From: Enterobacter sp. BIGb0383
GTDB lineage: Bacteria; Pseudomonadota; Gammaproteobacteria; Enterobacterales; Enterobacteriaceae
Length of the DNA stretch: 64,000 bases
Assembly: GCF_003751845.1 (NCBI RefSeq)
Contig: NZ_RJKQ01000001.1
Coordinates: 1,612,001 to 1,676,000 of the forward strand
Direction: 5' to 3'
The notes beneath the pieces were generated by a model. The model was not told where the DNA came from and did no database searches. It saw nothing but the letters and a program-made list of their open reading frames with translations. Within the stretch, counting starts at the first letter, position 1; each line of letters begins with the position of its first letter. The translations under genes were made by a program, and so were the position numbers. Of this stretch, positions 55,271 through 64,000 are shown piece after piece.

Positions 55271-55317
55271 ATCTTTAGCATTCCTTAAGATGAGGCACCT
55301 TTAGAGTTACTAAAGAT
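55271..55317. promoter_or_regulatory. Two 21-bp palindromic operators between XRE copy 2 and the Ner-like gene
   Basis: Site one (55271-55291) is ATCTT-N11-AAGAT; site two (55297-55317) contains CTTTAG-N5-CTAAAG. Starts are again 26 bp apart, as before copy 1. They lie in the divergent promoter region. Confidence 0.7.
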
Positions 55318-55371
55318 AACGAGCAAAACCTTAACAAGCTAATTGAAGTCTTTTAATTCGAGGAAATGGAA

Positions 55372-55614
55372 ATGACTCAGAAAGACTGGCACAAAGCCGA
55401 CATTATCGCTGCGCTACACAAACGTGGCACCAGCATGGCAAAACTCTCGCGTGAGGCTGGACTGGCCTCTTCCACACTGGCAAATACGTTGACCAGACCG
55501 TGGCCGAAAGGGGAATGGCTGATTGCCACTGCGTTAGAACTGCATCCGGGGGAGATTTGGCCGGAAAGGTATGCTGGGGCTGGAAGTGAACGGGTTCCGA
55601 GGAAAGTAATATAA
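55372..55614 (+). CDS. Ner/Nlp-family winged HTH regulator
   Basis: 80-residue protein of the phage Mu Ner / E. coli Nlp (SfsB) family: QKDWHKADIIAALHKRGTSMAKLSREAGLASSTLANTLTRPWPKGEWLIATALELHPGEIWPERY (core residues, read in pieces: DWHKADIIAALHKRG; REAGLASSTLANTL; PWPKGEWLIA; IWPERY). Start is set at the second ATG (55372), which has GAGG eight bases upstream; the first ATG (55366) is too close to it. Such proteins repress lytic or early genes in Mu-like phages, which hints at a phage origin for this switch. Confidence 0.85.
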   Translation: MTQKDWHKADIIAALHKRGTSMAKLSREAGLASSTLANTLTRPWPKGEWLIATALELHPGEIWPERYAGAGSERVPRKVI

Positions 55615-55690
55615 AAAATATGACGATACTTAGTTCGAATCTGTAGCCTGCATATATAAATTATTAATACTAACACCCTAGACAAATCAA

Positions 55691-55724
55691 ATAGGAAGAG
55701 TCAATTAATGCTATCTCTTCCTAT
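55691..55724. terminator. Inverted repeat between convergent Ner-like and DUF6896-like genes
   Basis: Perfect 10-bp stem ATAGGAAGAG/CTCTTCCTAT with a 14-base loop. T-runs are poor on both sides, so it is a bidirectional terminator or simply a structured boundary. Confidence 0.5.
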
Positions 55725-55760
55725 ATAAAAATGGTAATAACATTACACTACGATTAATAT

Positions 55761-56720
55761 TTATTTTTTCCCAAAACAACTCTCTCCTTTTCGATCATGC
55801 ATAATATAATAGACCTCGCATTTTATACGATATGCAGAGAAAAAATCGCGCAACGCGACATGTAGCTCATGAGCCCAATCAAGCCGAATTGAATCCCTGT
55901 CGAAAAAGCCACGAATTACTTCTTGACTTTCACGAAGGTGAAACACATCGTTCCTGAATTTTCTTAGAGCATCTGCATGCTGCTTCATTAGCCTGCCAAC
56001 TTTATCTGATATTGAAACCAATTCTTTAAATTCTTCTGGCCGCTCAATTTGTAACAAAATACGCATATTAAGTTTTCTAAAACCCTCACAAGTCACAGCT
56101 AAAAAACCGAGCCAGGTTGAGAGATAAATGCCATTATCAATCATTTCACGCTGATTTAAACGATCATTTCTTTGCCATTTATCATTCAGCTTTTGGTGGT
56201 TTTTTAGCATAAGTTCGGCAGCTTGAAAATAGTGCGACTGGAGTACAAAAACATGGTCATGGTTACGACCGGGAAGTATGTCACCTTCATGCCTAAAATA
56301 CACATCCGATGCATATTTTAGTGGTGTGGTGGAAACATAGTAGAGGTCATTACCTAGATGGTTCAGTTGTCCTGCTTCATATGCTTCCTTTAAGCATTCA
56401 GCCACTTCGTGTATATCAGAAAAACCGTAATTTGGTAGGTTATCACCTGCAAATCGAGTAAGCCACCATGAATTGAATCCCCCAAATTCACCTTGCTCAC
56501 CAAAATCGAAATCAATATCTCCGATTTCAAAAACAACCAGACATCCTGCACCATGTTTATAATATTTCGAACCGTCCTCAAGCTCTCCATAAAAGGGTAT
56601 ATCTGCATTAATCCAATCATATCGACTGGATGGCATAAGAATTCCGGAGCGGTACATAGTTATTACCGCAGCATAAACACTTTTTTGATAGTCATTAATT
56701 AAAAAAGTGAGCTCATTCAT
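55761..56720 (-). CDS. Uncharacterised protein: DUF6896-like N-terminus and possible HEPN domain
   Basis: 319-residue protein without signal peptide. The first ~125 residues carry KYYKHGAGCLVVFEIGDIDFDFGEQGEFGGFNSWWL (in parts: YYKHGAGC, IDFDFGEQGE, GGFNSWW), a pattern I associate with DUF6896. The C-terminal ~170 residues are helical and contain RNDVFH (Arg256 to His261), which fits the RX4-6H motif of HEPN ribonucleases. Codon use and base composition are AT-rich compared with the backbone, which suggests transfer. It lies 215 bp downstream of the HerA gene on the same strand, with its own ribosome-binding site GGAAGG, and a terminator in between. It may be an extra part of the defence locus or an independent toxin or immunity protein. 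Confidence 0.6.
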   Translation of the reverse strand: MNELTFLINDYQKSVYAAVITMYRSGILMPSSRYDWINADIPFYGELEDGSKYYKHGAGCLVVFEIGDIDFDFGEQGEFGGFNSWWLTRFAGDNLPNYGFSDIHEVAECLKEAYEAGQLNHLGNDLYYVSTTPLKYASDVYFRHEGDILPGRNHDHVFVLQSHYFQAAELMLKNHQKLNDKWQRNDRLNQREMIDNGIYLSTWLGFLAVTCEGFRKLNMRILLQIERPEEFKELVSISDKVGRLMKQHADALRKFRNDVFHLRESQEVIRGFFDRDSIRLDWAHELHVALRDFFSAYRIKCEVYYIMHDRKGESCFGKK

Positions 56721-56854
56721 TTAATAACCTTCCACACGCTGATCAAATCCTTACCTCCCTCATACTTCAACTATTTACAATTTCATCCCTGATGACTTTA
56801 GCGAGGAGCATAAAGAAAGGAACAAAACATAATACTAATTTTATACTTATAATT

Positions 56855-56896
56855 AAAAAACACCTCACTAAGTCAGATGAGACAATCGCGAGGTGC
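56855..56896 (-). terminator. Terminator after the SIR2-HerA operon
   Basis: Stem GCACCTC...GAGGTG with a 23-base loop, followed by six T on the minus strand. It separates herA from the downstream gene. Confidence 0.65.
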
Positions 56897-56935
56897 AATT
56901 TATTACATGGCTTGAACATCCCCCCTCAAGCCAGA

Positions 56936-58681
56936 TCAATTATCCCGTGACTGACTCCTCAAACATTCGACTGCAGCCTCAAGCAACTTACAATCAGGTA
57001 TAAGAGATCCCCATTCTTTCCAGAAATCTCGCGTTGCACTATCAGGCTTAACTTTTGGCTTATCTAATTTTATCCGAGTTGGTAGAAGAACCGCATCACC
57101 CAGCAACAGTGCCTCGCCGGTATCAAGTAAGGGAAGCATTGCTGTTAAACCAACGAGCGAATCCGGCATTAGTCTCTTAATAACGCTTTGGTCACTGTCG
57201 TTTGTCAACCTGAGGGCCAAGAAGTTATTACACTGAGAAAGGATCGTCCGACTCACATCCGAAGGTCGCTGACTAACAACAAGCAAAGAGAAACCGTACT
57301 TACGACCTTCCTTAGCAATACGCTCAAAAGACCATAGAGCCTGTCTTTGTACAGAATCTGCATCATCTTTAACCGGTAAATAGAGATGCGCTTCATCACA
57401 TAGTAAAGTGACCGGTGTGCGTGCATCTGCCTTCATCCAAAACTGAACATCATAGAGTAGACGGGCCAATGTTCCAGTGACAACAGGCAACACATCAGGT
57501 GGTACCTCAGAGAAATCAATAATTTTGATACCGTTGCCAGAATCTGCTCGAAGTAACTTTATGATTTGCATAGCGAGCCAGTCATAATTTAGTGCAACGG
57601 GTGGAGGGGAGAACATAAAACCATAGCGGCGATCCTCAAGCTTAGCTTCTAAACGCGATATAAAGCGTGTCAGCTTGTCTTCCCAATCCCCTTTTACTGC
57701 ACTCCCATTTTTCCCCACACCTTTGGTAGTATTATCCGTTTTTAGGTGTGTCACTAGGTCAGAAATCGCATACGGGATAGGTGAATCGACTGTAAAGGTT
57801 TCTTTGACTTTTACTTTGCCAAACTTATCTAAGGTTGCTCCTTTAAGTTCCCGAACATGCATGGTGAAGCGAGAAGCTTGGTTCGGTGCGTTCTGATCAC
57901 TGCGATCTAAAATCATCGATAGCATCTCGTCGCGGTTTAGTAGCCAGTACGGGAGAAAGAGCGTATCGTCCTTAGGTGCGGCAAGATCTCCTGGACCAGC
58001 AATCCGGAAACGTTGTGCAAAACCGCCTTCACTAGTATCAGCTAAAGGTTTGTATTCACCGTGCATATCAAACACAACAATATTAGGGAATTTCAACTTG
58101 GCCGCTCGTTCAAGAATCAGAGCAACTGCCCAACTTTTACCAGAACCGGTACTGCCTAGAATGGCGGCGTGTCGTTGGAAAAATCTGTCACCACTGGCTA
58201 TGGCTTCAGCACTCTGATCTGCAACAAAAGTTCCCAACTTCAGCCGCTCTTCGTCAGATAATCCTGCCCCCAATATGCCCATGAAACGTTGCAAATTTCC
58301 CCCTTCGATCACAAAGCAGTCTCGATCAATTTGGGGGAAACTATCTGCGCCACGTTTAAAGGTGTCGGATTTTTCTCCATCGACAGTACGATAGGTGCCT
58401 ATGACAAATGCCTGCATATGATCTGTGGGTGAGATCGTTAGTGCTCCAAACTCCCCGTTTTCCGGATCAGGCAGTTCTTCGCGAAGAGAACGTGTTACAC
58501 GGTCTGTCATTCCAATCAAAAACTCCGCCTGCGTCGCTCCCTTGATAGCAATAAGCTGGCCGATTCCCACACGGGTCAACATCTCGGAATTGGTAACATC
58601 AATAGCCACCCGACTGGTGTCAACACCAGCTACACGACCGATTTGATCATTTTCATTAAACTTGAGAGCTGGGCTAGTCAT
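56936..58681 (-). CDS. HerA-type ATPase of a SIR2-HerA antiphage defence system
   Basis: 581-residue HerA/FtsK-like hexameric ATPase. A beta-barrel HAS domain takes up ~10-110. Walker A is GSTGSGKS (residues 176-183). A long RecA-like domain follows with the Walker B-type LLCDEAHLYLP and the motif LLVVSQRPSDVSRTILSQCN, plus a C-terminal arginine-rich closing region. Alone such proteins process DNA ends in archaea; in bacterial defence they assemble with SIR2 into a large complex. The ATG overlaps the stop of the SIR2 gene (ATGA), so the two are coupled and made together. AT-richer than the backbone. Confidence 0.9.
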   Translation of the reverse strand: MTSPALKFNENDQIGRVAGVDTSRVAIDVTNSEMLTRVGIGQLIAIKGATQAEFLIGMTDRVTRSLREELPDPENGEFGALTISPTDHMQAFVIGTYRTVDGEKSDTFKRGADSFPQIDRDCFVIEGGNLQRFMGILGAGLSDEERLKLGTFVADQSAEAIASGDRFFQRHAAILGSTGSGKSWAVALILERAAKLKFPNIVVFDMHGEYKPLADTSEGGFAQRFRIAGPGDLAAPKDDTLFLPYWLLNRDEMLSMILDRSDQNAPNQASRFTMHVRELKGATLDKFGKVKVKETFTVDSPIPYAISDLVTHLKTDNTTKGVGKNGSAVKGDWEDKLTRFISRLEAKLEDRRYGFMFSPPPVALNYDWLAMQIIKLLRADSGNGIKIIDFSEVPPDVLPVVTGTLARLLYDVQFWMKADARTPVTLLCDEAHLYLPVKDDADSVQRQALWSFERIAKEGRKYGFSLLVVSQRPSDVSRTILSQCNNFLALRLTNDSDQSVIKRLMPDSLVGLTAMLPLLDTGEALLLGDAVLLPTRIKLDKPKVKPDSATRDFWKEWGSLIPDCKLLEAAVECLRSQSRDN

Positions 58682-59715
58682 ACAGATAAAACTCCCTTAA
58701 CAAATCCTTCGAGATCCCAGTAGTCTATACTGGGGTAAAATATTTCGGCCCCATCTATGATGAAGCGTGCGCCTTTAGTTCCATCTTCTTCACAGAACTC
58801 AACTGCAATCACGTTCTTGTTATTGATAGCAATATTTCTCGCTTTCTGAGAGAGAGTGAAAGTTAAAATAACTGTTTTTACTCCTGATTTAATACGAGGA
58901 GTTAGATGGGTTTCCAGATGATCATCATTGAAACCATATCCAATAATGAAAAAGCGGCGAGCCTTGTCAATCGCATCATTAGCCTTCTCACGATGCTTAT
59001 CAAAAGGACTCTCATAGCCACTACGAAATTTGTTTAATCCTGGAGTGATAATTAGACGTGGGAGAGGCAAAGCTCCTGCATAGCGTACTGGATTACCCTC
59101 ACGATAGTACCAATCAAGACTGCCATGCGGCTTAAAAATATTCACCTTAGACGCGAACTTGTAACGTACATTTTTACCTACCAATTTTACATTACGGCAA
59201 AAACTCCAAGAGCTCCCCTGCGGTTCTAGTCTCGCAGCAAAATGGCCACAAAACATTGTATCAACTCCCAAACCAGCTTCCTCACACGCAATCTCGGCAA
59301 GGCGGTCATAGTTGGTTGTCACAATTGGTATGCCTGAATCTGGACTCAATAAGTGAGGGATTAGCTTTGTTAGTCGAAGTGTTTTCTTATGATTAAAAAC
59401 TTCTGAAATGATGTTAGCTTCAGCAATAGCTATAAAATCGCCAGTACTTTGTACAATAGCCGCTTCAAGCGTAGGTGTAGGTGCATGTTTTAGTAAAGCA
59501 GCCTCCAAACCGTCTGCTTTGATATGCGGATGTATCTTTTTCCACAGCCTTATGTCATCTGAAGAAAGGCGGGAAGGGAGATAATTGATGAGATGGTCAG
59601 CCAGTTCTCTCATCCCGGGCACGCCCTCTGCACAGGATAGTCCGGAGCCAATAATCAGAACGAGTCCATCACCAAGATGTTCTTGCAGTTGTTTTTTCAA
59701 TGCACTTAGTTCCAC
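58678..59715 (-). CDS. SIR2-domain NADase of a SIR2-HerA antiphage defence system
   Basis: 345-residue SIR2-like protein. The NAD-binding loop is LVLIIGSGLSCAEGVPG (Gly23-Ser24-Gly25). TTNYD carries Asn135 and Asp137, the catalytic His197 is in FKPHGSLDWYY, and IIGYGFNDDHLETHL resembles the C-terminal Rossmann motif. There are no zinc-binding CxxC pairs, which separates it from histone-deacetylase sirtuins and fits the defence clade that depletes NAD on phage infection. Start is GTG (59713-59715) with AGGAG at good spacing. Coupled to herA by a four-base overlap. Confidence 0.9.
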   Translation of the reverse strand: MELSALKKQLQEHLGDGLVLIIGSGLSCAEGVPGMRELADHLINYLPSRLSSDDIRLWKKIHPHIKADGLEAALLKHAPTPTLEAAIVQSTGDFIAIAEANIISEVFNHKKTLRLTKLIPHLLSPDSGIPIVTTNYDRLAEIACEEAGLGVDTMFCGHFAARLEPQGSSWSFCRNVKLVGKNVRYKFASKVNIFKPHGSLDWYYREGNPVRYAGALPLPRLIITPGLNKFRSGYESPFDKHREKANDAIDKARRFFIIGYGFNDDHLETHLTPRIKSGVKTVILTFTLSQKARNIAINNKNVIAVEFCEEDGTKGARFIIDGAEIFYPSIDYWDLEGFVKGVLSV

Positions 59716-60041
59716 TGGCTCCTACCTTAGTCGCAGCACTATATCCACAGGAAAGATACCTCAGCGATTCTTAGACTGTATGAAATTACTTTCATTGGAA
59801 TCTTAGTTTATTCCTACTTCCCCACCCCAGTTAATTTAATTTTAATATCATAAAAAAAATTTGTAATCATCCCCATATCACGTAAAAAATCGAGTATTAG
59901 ATTTGGATCTCATTATTACAATATCATGTAGGCAAGATATTTTGCGATTTCAAGGACTCGTTAAACAATGCTGAATTGCAGTTAAAAAAAAGCCCGCTAT
60001 TAAGCGGGCTAAAATATATTATATTTTGATTTAGCGAGAAC
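59716..60041. other. AT-rich junction between the defence genes and guaA
   Basis: 326 bp without a supported gene. It carries the presumed SIR2 promoter region and, at its right end, the guaA terminator. No integrase, tRNA or direct repeat of the guaA 3' end was found here. Confidence 0.6.
59984..60010 (-). terminator. guaBA terminator
   Basis: Stem AGCCCGCT/AGCGGGCT with a short loop, followed by eight T on the minus strand, 32 bp after guaA. Confidence 0.88.
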
Positions 60042-61619
60042 TTATTCCCACTCAATCGTCGCCGGTGGCTTCCCGCTGATGTCGTACACCACGCGCGATA
60101 TCCCATTAACTTCGTTGATAATGCGGTTAGACACACGACCCAGGAAGTCATACGGCAGATGCGCCCAGTGGGCGGTCATAAAGTCGATGGTTTCGACCGC
60201 GCGCAGGGAGACGACCCAGTCGTATTTACGACCGTCGCCCATGACGCCGACGGAGCGGACCGGCAGGAAGACGGTGAAGGCCTGGCTGACTTTATTGTAG
60301 AGGTCGGCTTTATGCAGCTCTTCGATAAAGATAGCGTCGGCACGGCGCAGCAGGTCGCAGTACTCTTTCTTCACTTCGCCCAGCACGCGCACGCCGAGGC
60401 CCGGACCCGGGAACGGGTGACGGTAGAGCATGGCGTACGGCAGGCCCAGTTCGAGACCGATTTTGCGCACTTCGTCTTTAAACAGCTCGCGCAGCGGCTC
60501 GACGAGGCCCATCTTCATCTCTTTCGGCAGGCCGCCCACGTTGTGGTGAGATTTGATGACGTGTGCTTTACCGGTCGCAGACGCAGCGGATTCGATAACG
60601 TCAGGGTAGATGGTGCCCTGTGCCAGCCACTTCACATCCTGCAGCTTCAGCGCTTCTTCGTCGAACACTTCAACAAATACGCGGCCGATGATTTTACGTT
60701 TGGCTTCCGGATCGTTCTCGCCGGCCAGCGCGGTCAGGAAGCGCTCTTCGCCTTCCACGTGGACGATGTTCAGACCGAAGTGGTCGCCGAACATATCCAT
60801 TACCTGCTCGGCTTCGTTCAGACGCAGCAGGCCGTTATCCACGAACACGCAGGTCAGGTTGCTGCCGATAGCGCGGTGCAGCAGCATCGCGGTAACGGAG
60901 GAGTCCACGCCGCCGGAGAGGCCGAGGATCACTTTATCGTCGCCCACCTGCTGGCGGATGCGCTCAACGGCATCGTCGATGATTTTTGCCGGGGTCCACA
61001 GAGCTTCACACTGGCAGATATCCAGAACAAAACGCTCCAGCATACGCTGGCCCTGACGGGTGTGGGTCACTTCCGGGTGGAACTGCACGCCGTAGAAGCG
61101 TTTTTCTTCGTTGGCCATAATGGCAAACGGGCAGGTCTCGGTGCTGGCAACGGTGACGAAGTCTGCCGGGATAGCGGTGACTTTGTCGCCGTGGCTCATC
61201 CACACGTCGAGCAGCGCGTTGCCGTCGGCGGTCAGGGCATCTTCGATGTCGCGGATCAGAGCGCTCTGCGCTTTGACTTCTACCTGTGCATAGCCGAACT
61301 CGCGTTCGCTAGAGCCTTCAACGTGGCCACCCAGCTGCATCGCCATAGTCTGCATACCGTAGCAGACGCCAAAGACCGGTACACCGGCTTCGAAGACGTA
61401 CTGCGGCGCACGCGGGCTGTTGTTTTCGGTGGTGCTTTCCGGGCCGCCGGAGAGGATGATGCCGCTCGGATTAAATTCACGGATCTGTGCTTCAGTAACG
61501 TCCCAGGCCCAGAGTTCACAGTAGACGCCCAGTTCACGCACGCGGCGCGCAACCAGCTGGGTGTACTGGGAGCCGAAGTCGAGGATAAGAATGCGATGCT
61601 TATGGATATTTTCGGTCAT
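60042..61619 (-). CDS. guaA: GMP synthase (glutamine-hydrolysing)
   Basis: Converts XMP to GMP with glutamine and ATP. 525 residues. Class I amidotransferase domain: nucleophile Cys in [12 protein letters not shown], His and Glu in [10 protein letters not shown]. The ATP-pyrophosphatase P-loop is [15 protein letters not shown], and the dimerisation domain ends [17 protein letters not shown]. Start is [11 protein letters not shown] (61619); a GTG two codons earlier is also open. Downstream of guaB; its 3' end borders the defence region. Confidence 0.96.
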   Translation of the reverse strand: MTENIHKHRILILDFGSQYTQLVARRVRELGVYCELWAWDVTEAQIREFNPSGIILSGGPESTTENNSPRAPQYVFEAGVPVFGVCYGMQTMAMQLGGHVEGSSEREFGYAQVEVKAQSALIRDIEDALTADGNALLDVWMSHGDKVTAIPADFVTVASTETCPFAIMANEEKRFYGVQFHPEVTHTRQGQRMLERFVLDICQCEALWTPAKIIDDAVERIRQQVGDDKVILGLSGGVDSSVTAMLLHRAIGSNLTCVFVDNGLLRLNEAEQVMDMFGDHFGLNIVHVEGEERFLTALAGENDPEAKRKIIGRVFVEVFDEEALKLQDVKWLAQGTIYPDVIESAASATGKAHVIKSHHNVGGLPKEMKMGLVEPLRELFKDEVRKIGLELGLPYAMLYRHPFPGPGLGVRVLGEVKKEYCDLLRRADAIFIEELHKADLYNKVSQAFTVFLPVRSVGVMGDGRKYDWVVSLRAVETIDFMTAHWAHLPYDFLGRVSNRIINEVNGISRVVYDISGKPPATIEWE

Positions 61620-61655
61620 TGACACTAGTTCCGAGGCAAGTGAAACAAATCAAAA

Positions 61656-61675
61656 CGCCCGGCTCAAGCCGGGCG
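61656..61675 (-). promoter_or_regulatory. Hairpin between guaB and guaA
   Basis: Perfect stem CGCCCGGCT/AGCCGGGCG followed by TTTTG on the minus strand. It resembles a weak terminator or mRNA stabiliser and could set the guaB:guaA ratio. Confidence 0.6.
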
Positions 61676-61688
61676 ATGTAAATCAGGT

Positions 61689-63155
61689 TCAGGAACCCAT
61701 ACGGTAGTTCGGGGACTCTTTGGTGATGGTCACGTCATGGACGTGGCTTTCCTGGATGCCCGCACCGCTGATGCGTACAAATTCCGCTTTAGTACGCAGC
61801 TCGTCGATAGTACCACAGCCGGTCAGGCCCATACAGGAACGCAGGCCGCCCATCTGCTGATGGATGATCTCTTTCAGGCGGCCTTTATAGGCTACGCGAC
61901 CTTCGATACCTTCCGGCACCAGCTTGTCAGCGGCGTTATCGGTCTGGAAGTAACGGTCGGAGGAGCCTTTAGACATCGCGCCCAGCGAGCCCATACCACG
62001 GTAGGACTTGTAGGAACGGCCCTGGAACAGTTCGATTTCACCCGGAGACTCTTCGGTACCGGCCAGCATAGAGCCCACCATCACCACGCTCGCACCGGCG
62101 GCAATCGCTTTAGCGATATCGCCGGAGAAACGGATGCCGCCGTCGGCGATAACCGGGATCCCGGTGCCTTCCAGCGCTTCAACCGCGTCAGACACGGCGG
62201 TGATCTGTGGAACGCCCACGCCGGTGACGATACGGGTGGTACAGATGGAGCCAGGACCGATACCCACTTTCACCGCGCTGCAGCCCGCTTCCGCCAGGGC
62301 ACGCGCACCAGCGCCGGTTGCGACGTTGCCGCCGATGATCTGCAGGTCAGGATATTTAGCGCGGGTATCACGAATACGCTGCAGAACGCCTTCAGAGTGG
62401 CCGTGAGAGGAGTCGATCAGCAGAACGTCAACGCCTGCGGCAACCAGGGCGTCAACGCGCTCTTCGTTACCGGCTCCGGCACCGACTGCCGCACCGACGC
62501 GCAGACGACCATGCTCATCTTTACAGGCGTTCGGTTTACGTTCGGCTTTCTGGAAGTCTTTAACGGTGATCATGCCGATCAGGTGGAAGCTATCGTCCAC
62601 AACCAGCGCTTTCTCAACGCGTTTTTCGTGCATCTTTGCGAATACCGCATCGCGGGCTTCGCCTTCACGGACGGTCACCAGACGCTCTTTCGGGGTCATA
62701 TAGACGGTGACAGGCTGGCTCAGGTCGGTCACGAAACGCACGTCACGGCCGGTGATGATACCGACCAGTTCGTTGTCCGCGGTCACTACCGGGTAACCGG
62801 CAAAGCCGTTACGTTCGGTCAGCTCTTTCACTTCACGCAGGGTGGTGGTCGGCAGCACGGACTGCGGGTCAGTGACCACGCCAGACTCGTGTTTCTTCAC
62901 GCGGCGAACTTCTTCCGCCTGGCGCTCGATGGACATATTTTTGTGAATAAAGCCAATGCCGCCTTCCTGCGCCAGCGCAATCGCCAGACGCGCTTCGGTC
63001 ACGGTGTCCATAGCTGCAGACAGCATAGGAATGTTCAGGCGAATGGTTTTGGTCAGCTGAGTGCCGAGGTCGGCAGTGTTCGGCAGAACGGTAGAGTGAG
63101 CGGGAACAAGGAGAACGTCGTCAAACGTCAGTGCTTCTTTAGCGATACGTAGCAT
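61689..63155 (-). CDS. guaB: Inosine-5'-monophosphate dehydrogenase
   Basis: NAD-dependent oxidation of IMP to XMP, the first step to GMP. 488 residues, E. coli length. The catalytic Cys is in [17 protein letters not shown], two CBS domains lie at ~95-205 ([29 protein letters not shown]), and the flap has [21 protein letters not shown]. First gene of guaBA; divergent from xseA. Confidence 0.97.
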   Translation of the reverse strand: MLRIAKEALTFDDVLLVPAHSTVLPNTADLGTQLTKTIRLNIPMLSAAMDTVTEARLAIALAQEGGIGFIHKNMSIERQAEEVRRVKKHESGVVTDPQSVLPTTTLREVKELTERNGFAGYPVVTADNELVGIITGRDVRFVTDLSQPVTVYMTPKERLVTVREGEARDAVFAKMHEKRVEKALVVDDSFHLIGMITVKDFQKAERKPNACKDEHGRLRVGAAVGAGAGNEERVDALVAAGVDVLLIDSSHGHSEGVLQRIRDTRAKYPDLQIIGGNVATGAGARALAEAGCSAVKVGIGPGSICTTRIVTGVGVPQITAVSDAVEALEGTGIPVIADGGIRFSGDIAKAIAAGASVVMVGSMLAGTEESPGEIELFQGRSYKSYRGMGSLGAMSKGSSDRYFQTDNAADKLVPEGIEGRVAYKGRLKEIIHQQMGGLRSCMGLTGCGTIDELRTKAEFVRISGAGIQESHVHDVTITKESPNYRMGS

Positions 63156-63207
63156 GGCAATATCTCAACCTGGGGGTTAGTGAGAACAGATAAAATATTG
63201 CCGTGGC

Positions 63208-63213
63208 ATTATA
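63208..63213 (-). promoter_or_regulatory. guaB promoter -10 element
   Basis: TATAAT on the minus strand, preceded by TCTG, 53 bp before guaB. The -35 hexamer is not clear (TGGAAG at 17-bp spacing). The A/T-rich stretch further upstream could be an UP element, as known for guaB. Confidence 0.6.
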
Positions 63214-63295
63214 CAGAACGAAACCGATTGCTTCCATACCTTTTTTGAGAAAAAACTTGCGATCGCCCTTCAGCAGGGTACTATCGACTGATTAA

Positions 63296-64000
<705 letters not shown>

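Noticed and set aside
60030-60055. attL-type direct repeat of the guaA 3' end
   Set aside because: I looked for another copy of the TTATTCCCACTCAATC sequence in 50-60 kb by eye and found none.
59924-60151. 75-codon frame across the guaA terminator
   Set aside because: Overlaps the guaA 3' end out of frame and runs through the terminator hairpin.
60159-61622. 487-codon frame opposite guaA (and a similar one opposite guaB)
   Set aside because: Antisense of highly conserved genes with strong codon bias; a known source of long false frames.

Overview
The window is a chromosomal segment of a moderately GC-rich member of the Enterobacteriaceae. The backbone follows Escherichia coli order almost gene for gene: pdxK, cysPTWAM, yfeX-yfeY-yfeZ-ypeA, amiA-hemF, maeB, tktB, ypfG, nudK, aegA, acrD, ypfM, yffB-dapE-ypfN, ypfH, tmcA, ypfJ, purC, bamC-dapA, gcvR-bcp, perM, bepA-yfgD, hda, upp-uraA, purMN, ppk-ppx, yfgF, yfgG, guaBA and xseA. 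Several E. coli genes are missing from their usual places: yfeK/yfeS, the eut cluster between hemF and maeB, talA, narQ and yfgH/yfgI. An Enterobacter/Leclercia/Lelliottia/Kosakonia-like genome would fit, but the genus cannot be fixed from this sequence alone. No tRNA, rRNA, CRISPR array, IS element or integrase was seen.

Left end (1-1.5 kb): the tail of a class IIb (siderophore-type) microcin cluster. It holds the C-terminal part of a microcin ABC exporter, a small membrane immunity protein, and a microcin E492-like precursor with a 15-residue double-glycine-type leader and a Gly/Ser-rich C-terminus. A strong terminator separates it from pdxK. From 1.5 to 49.9 kb the backbone covers sulfate/thiosulfate import and cysteine synthesis, envelope and haem genes, central carbon metabolism, AcrD efflux, lysine and purine synthesis, uracil salvage and polyphosphate metabolism. 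One extra gene, a GH1 6-phospho-beta-glucosidase with an AscG-type operator, sits between upp and purM. Many regulatory sites are readable: PurR boxes at purC and purM, a BaeR-like box at acrD, an FNR-like palindrome at yfgF, the CysB-type promoter at cysP, a sigma-S-type promoter at tktB, and a CTG start codon for hda.

Accessory stretch (49.9-60 kb, between yfgG and guaA): an Aer-family aerotaxis receptor with a sigma-28 promoter, the debris of a vapBC toxin-antitoxin locus, the LexA-controlled repair nuclease gene cho, a secreted LprI-like protein and a 50-residue secreted peptide. Next come two paralogous XRE regulators, each preceded by the same pair of 21-bp palindromic operators, and a divergent Ner-like regulator. 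AT-richer defence DNA follows: an uncharacterised protein with a possible HEPN RNase motif, and a SIR2-HerA antiphage pair. This block abuts the 3' end of guaA, a site I recall as an integration hotspot. Right end: guaBA and the start of xseA, which runs off the window.
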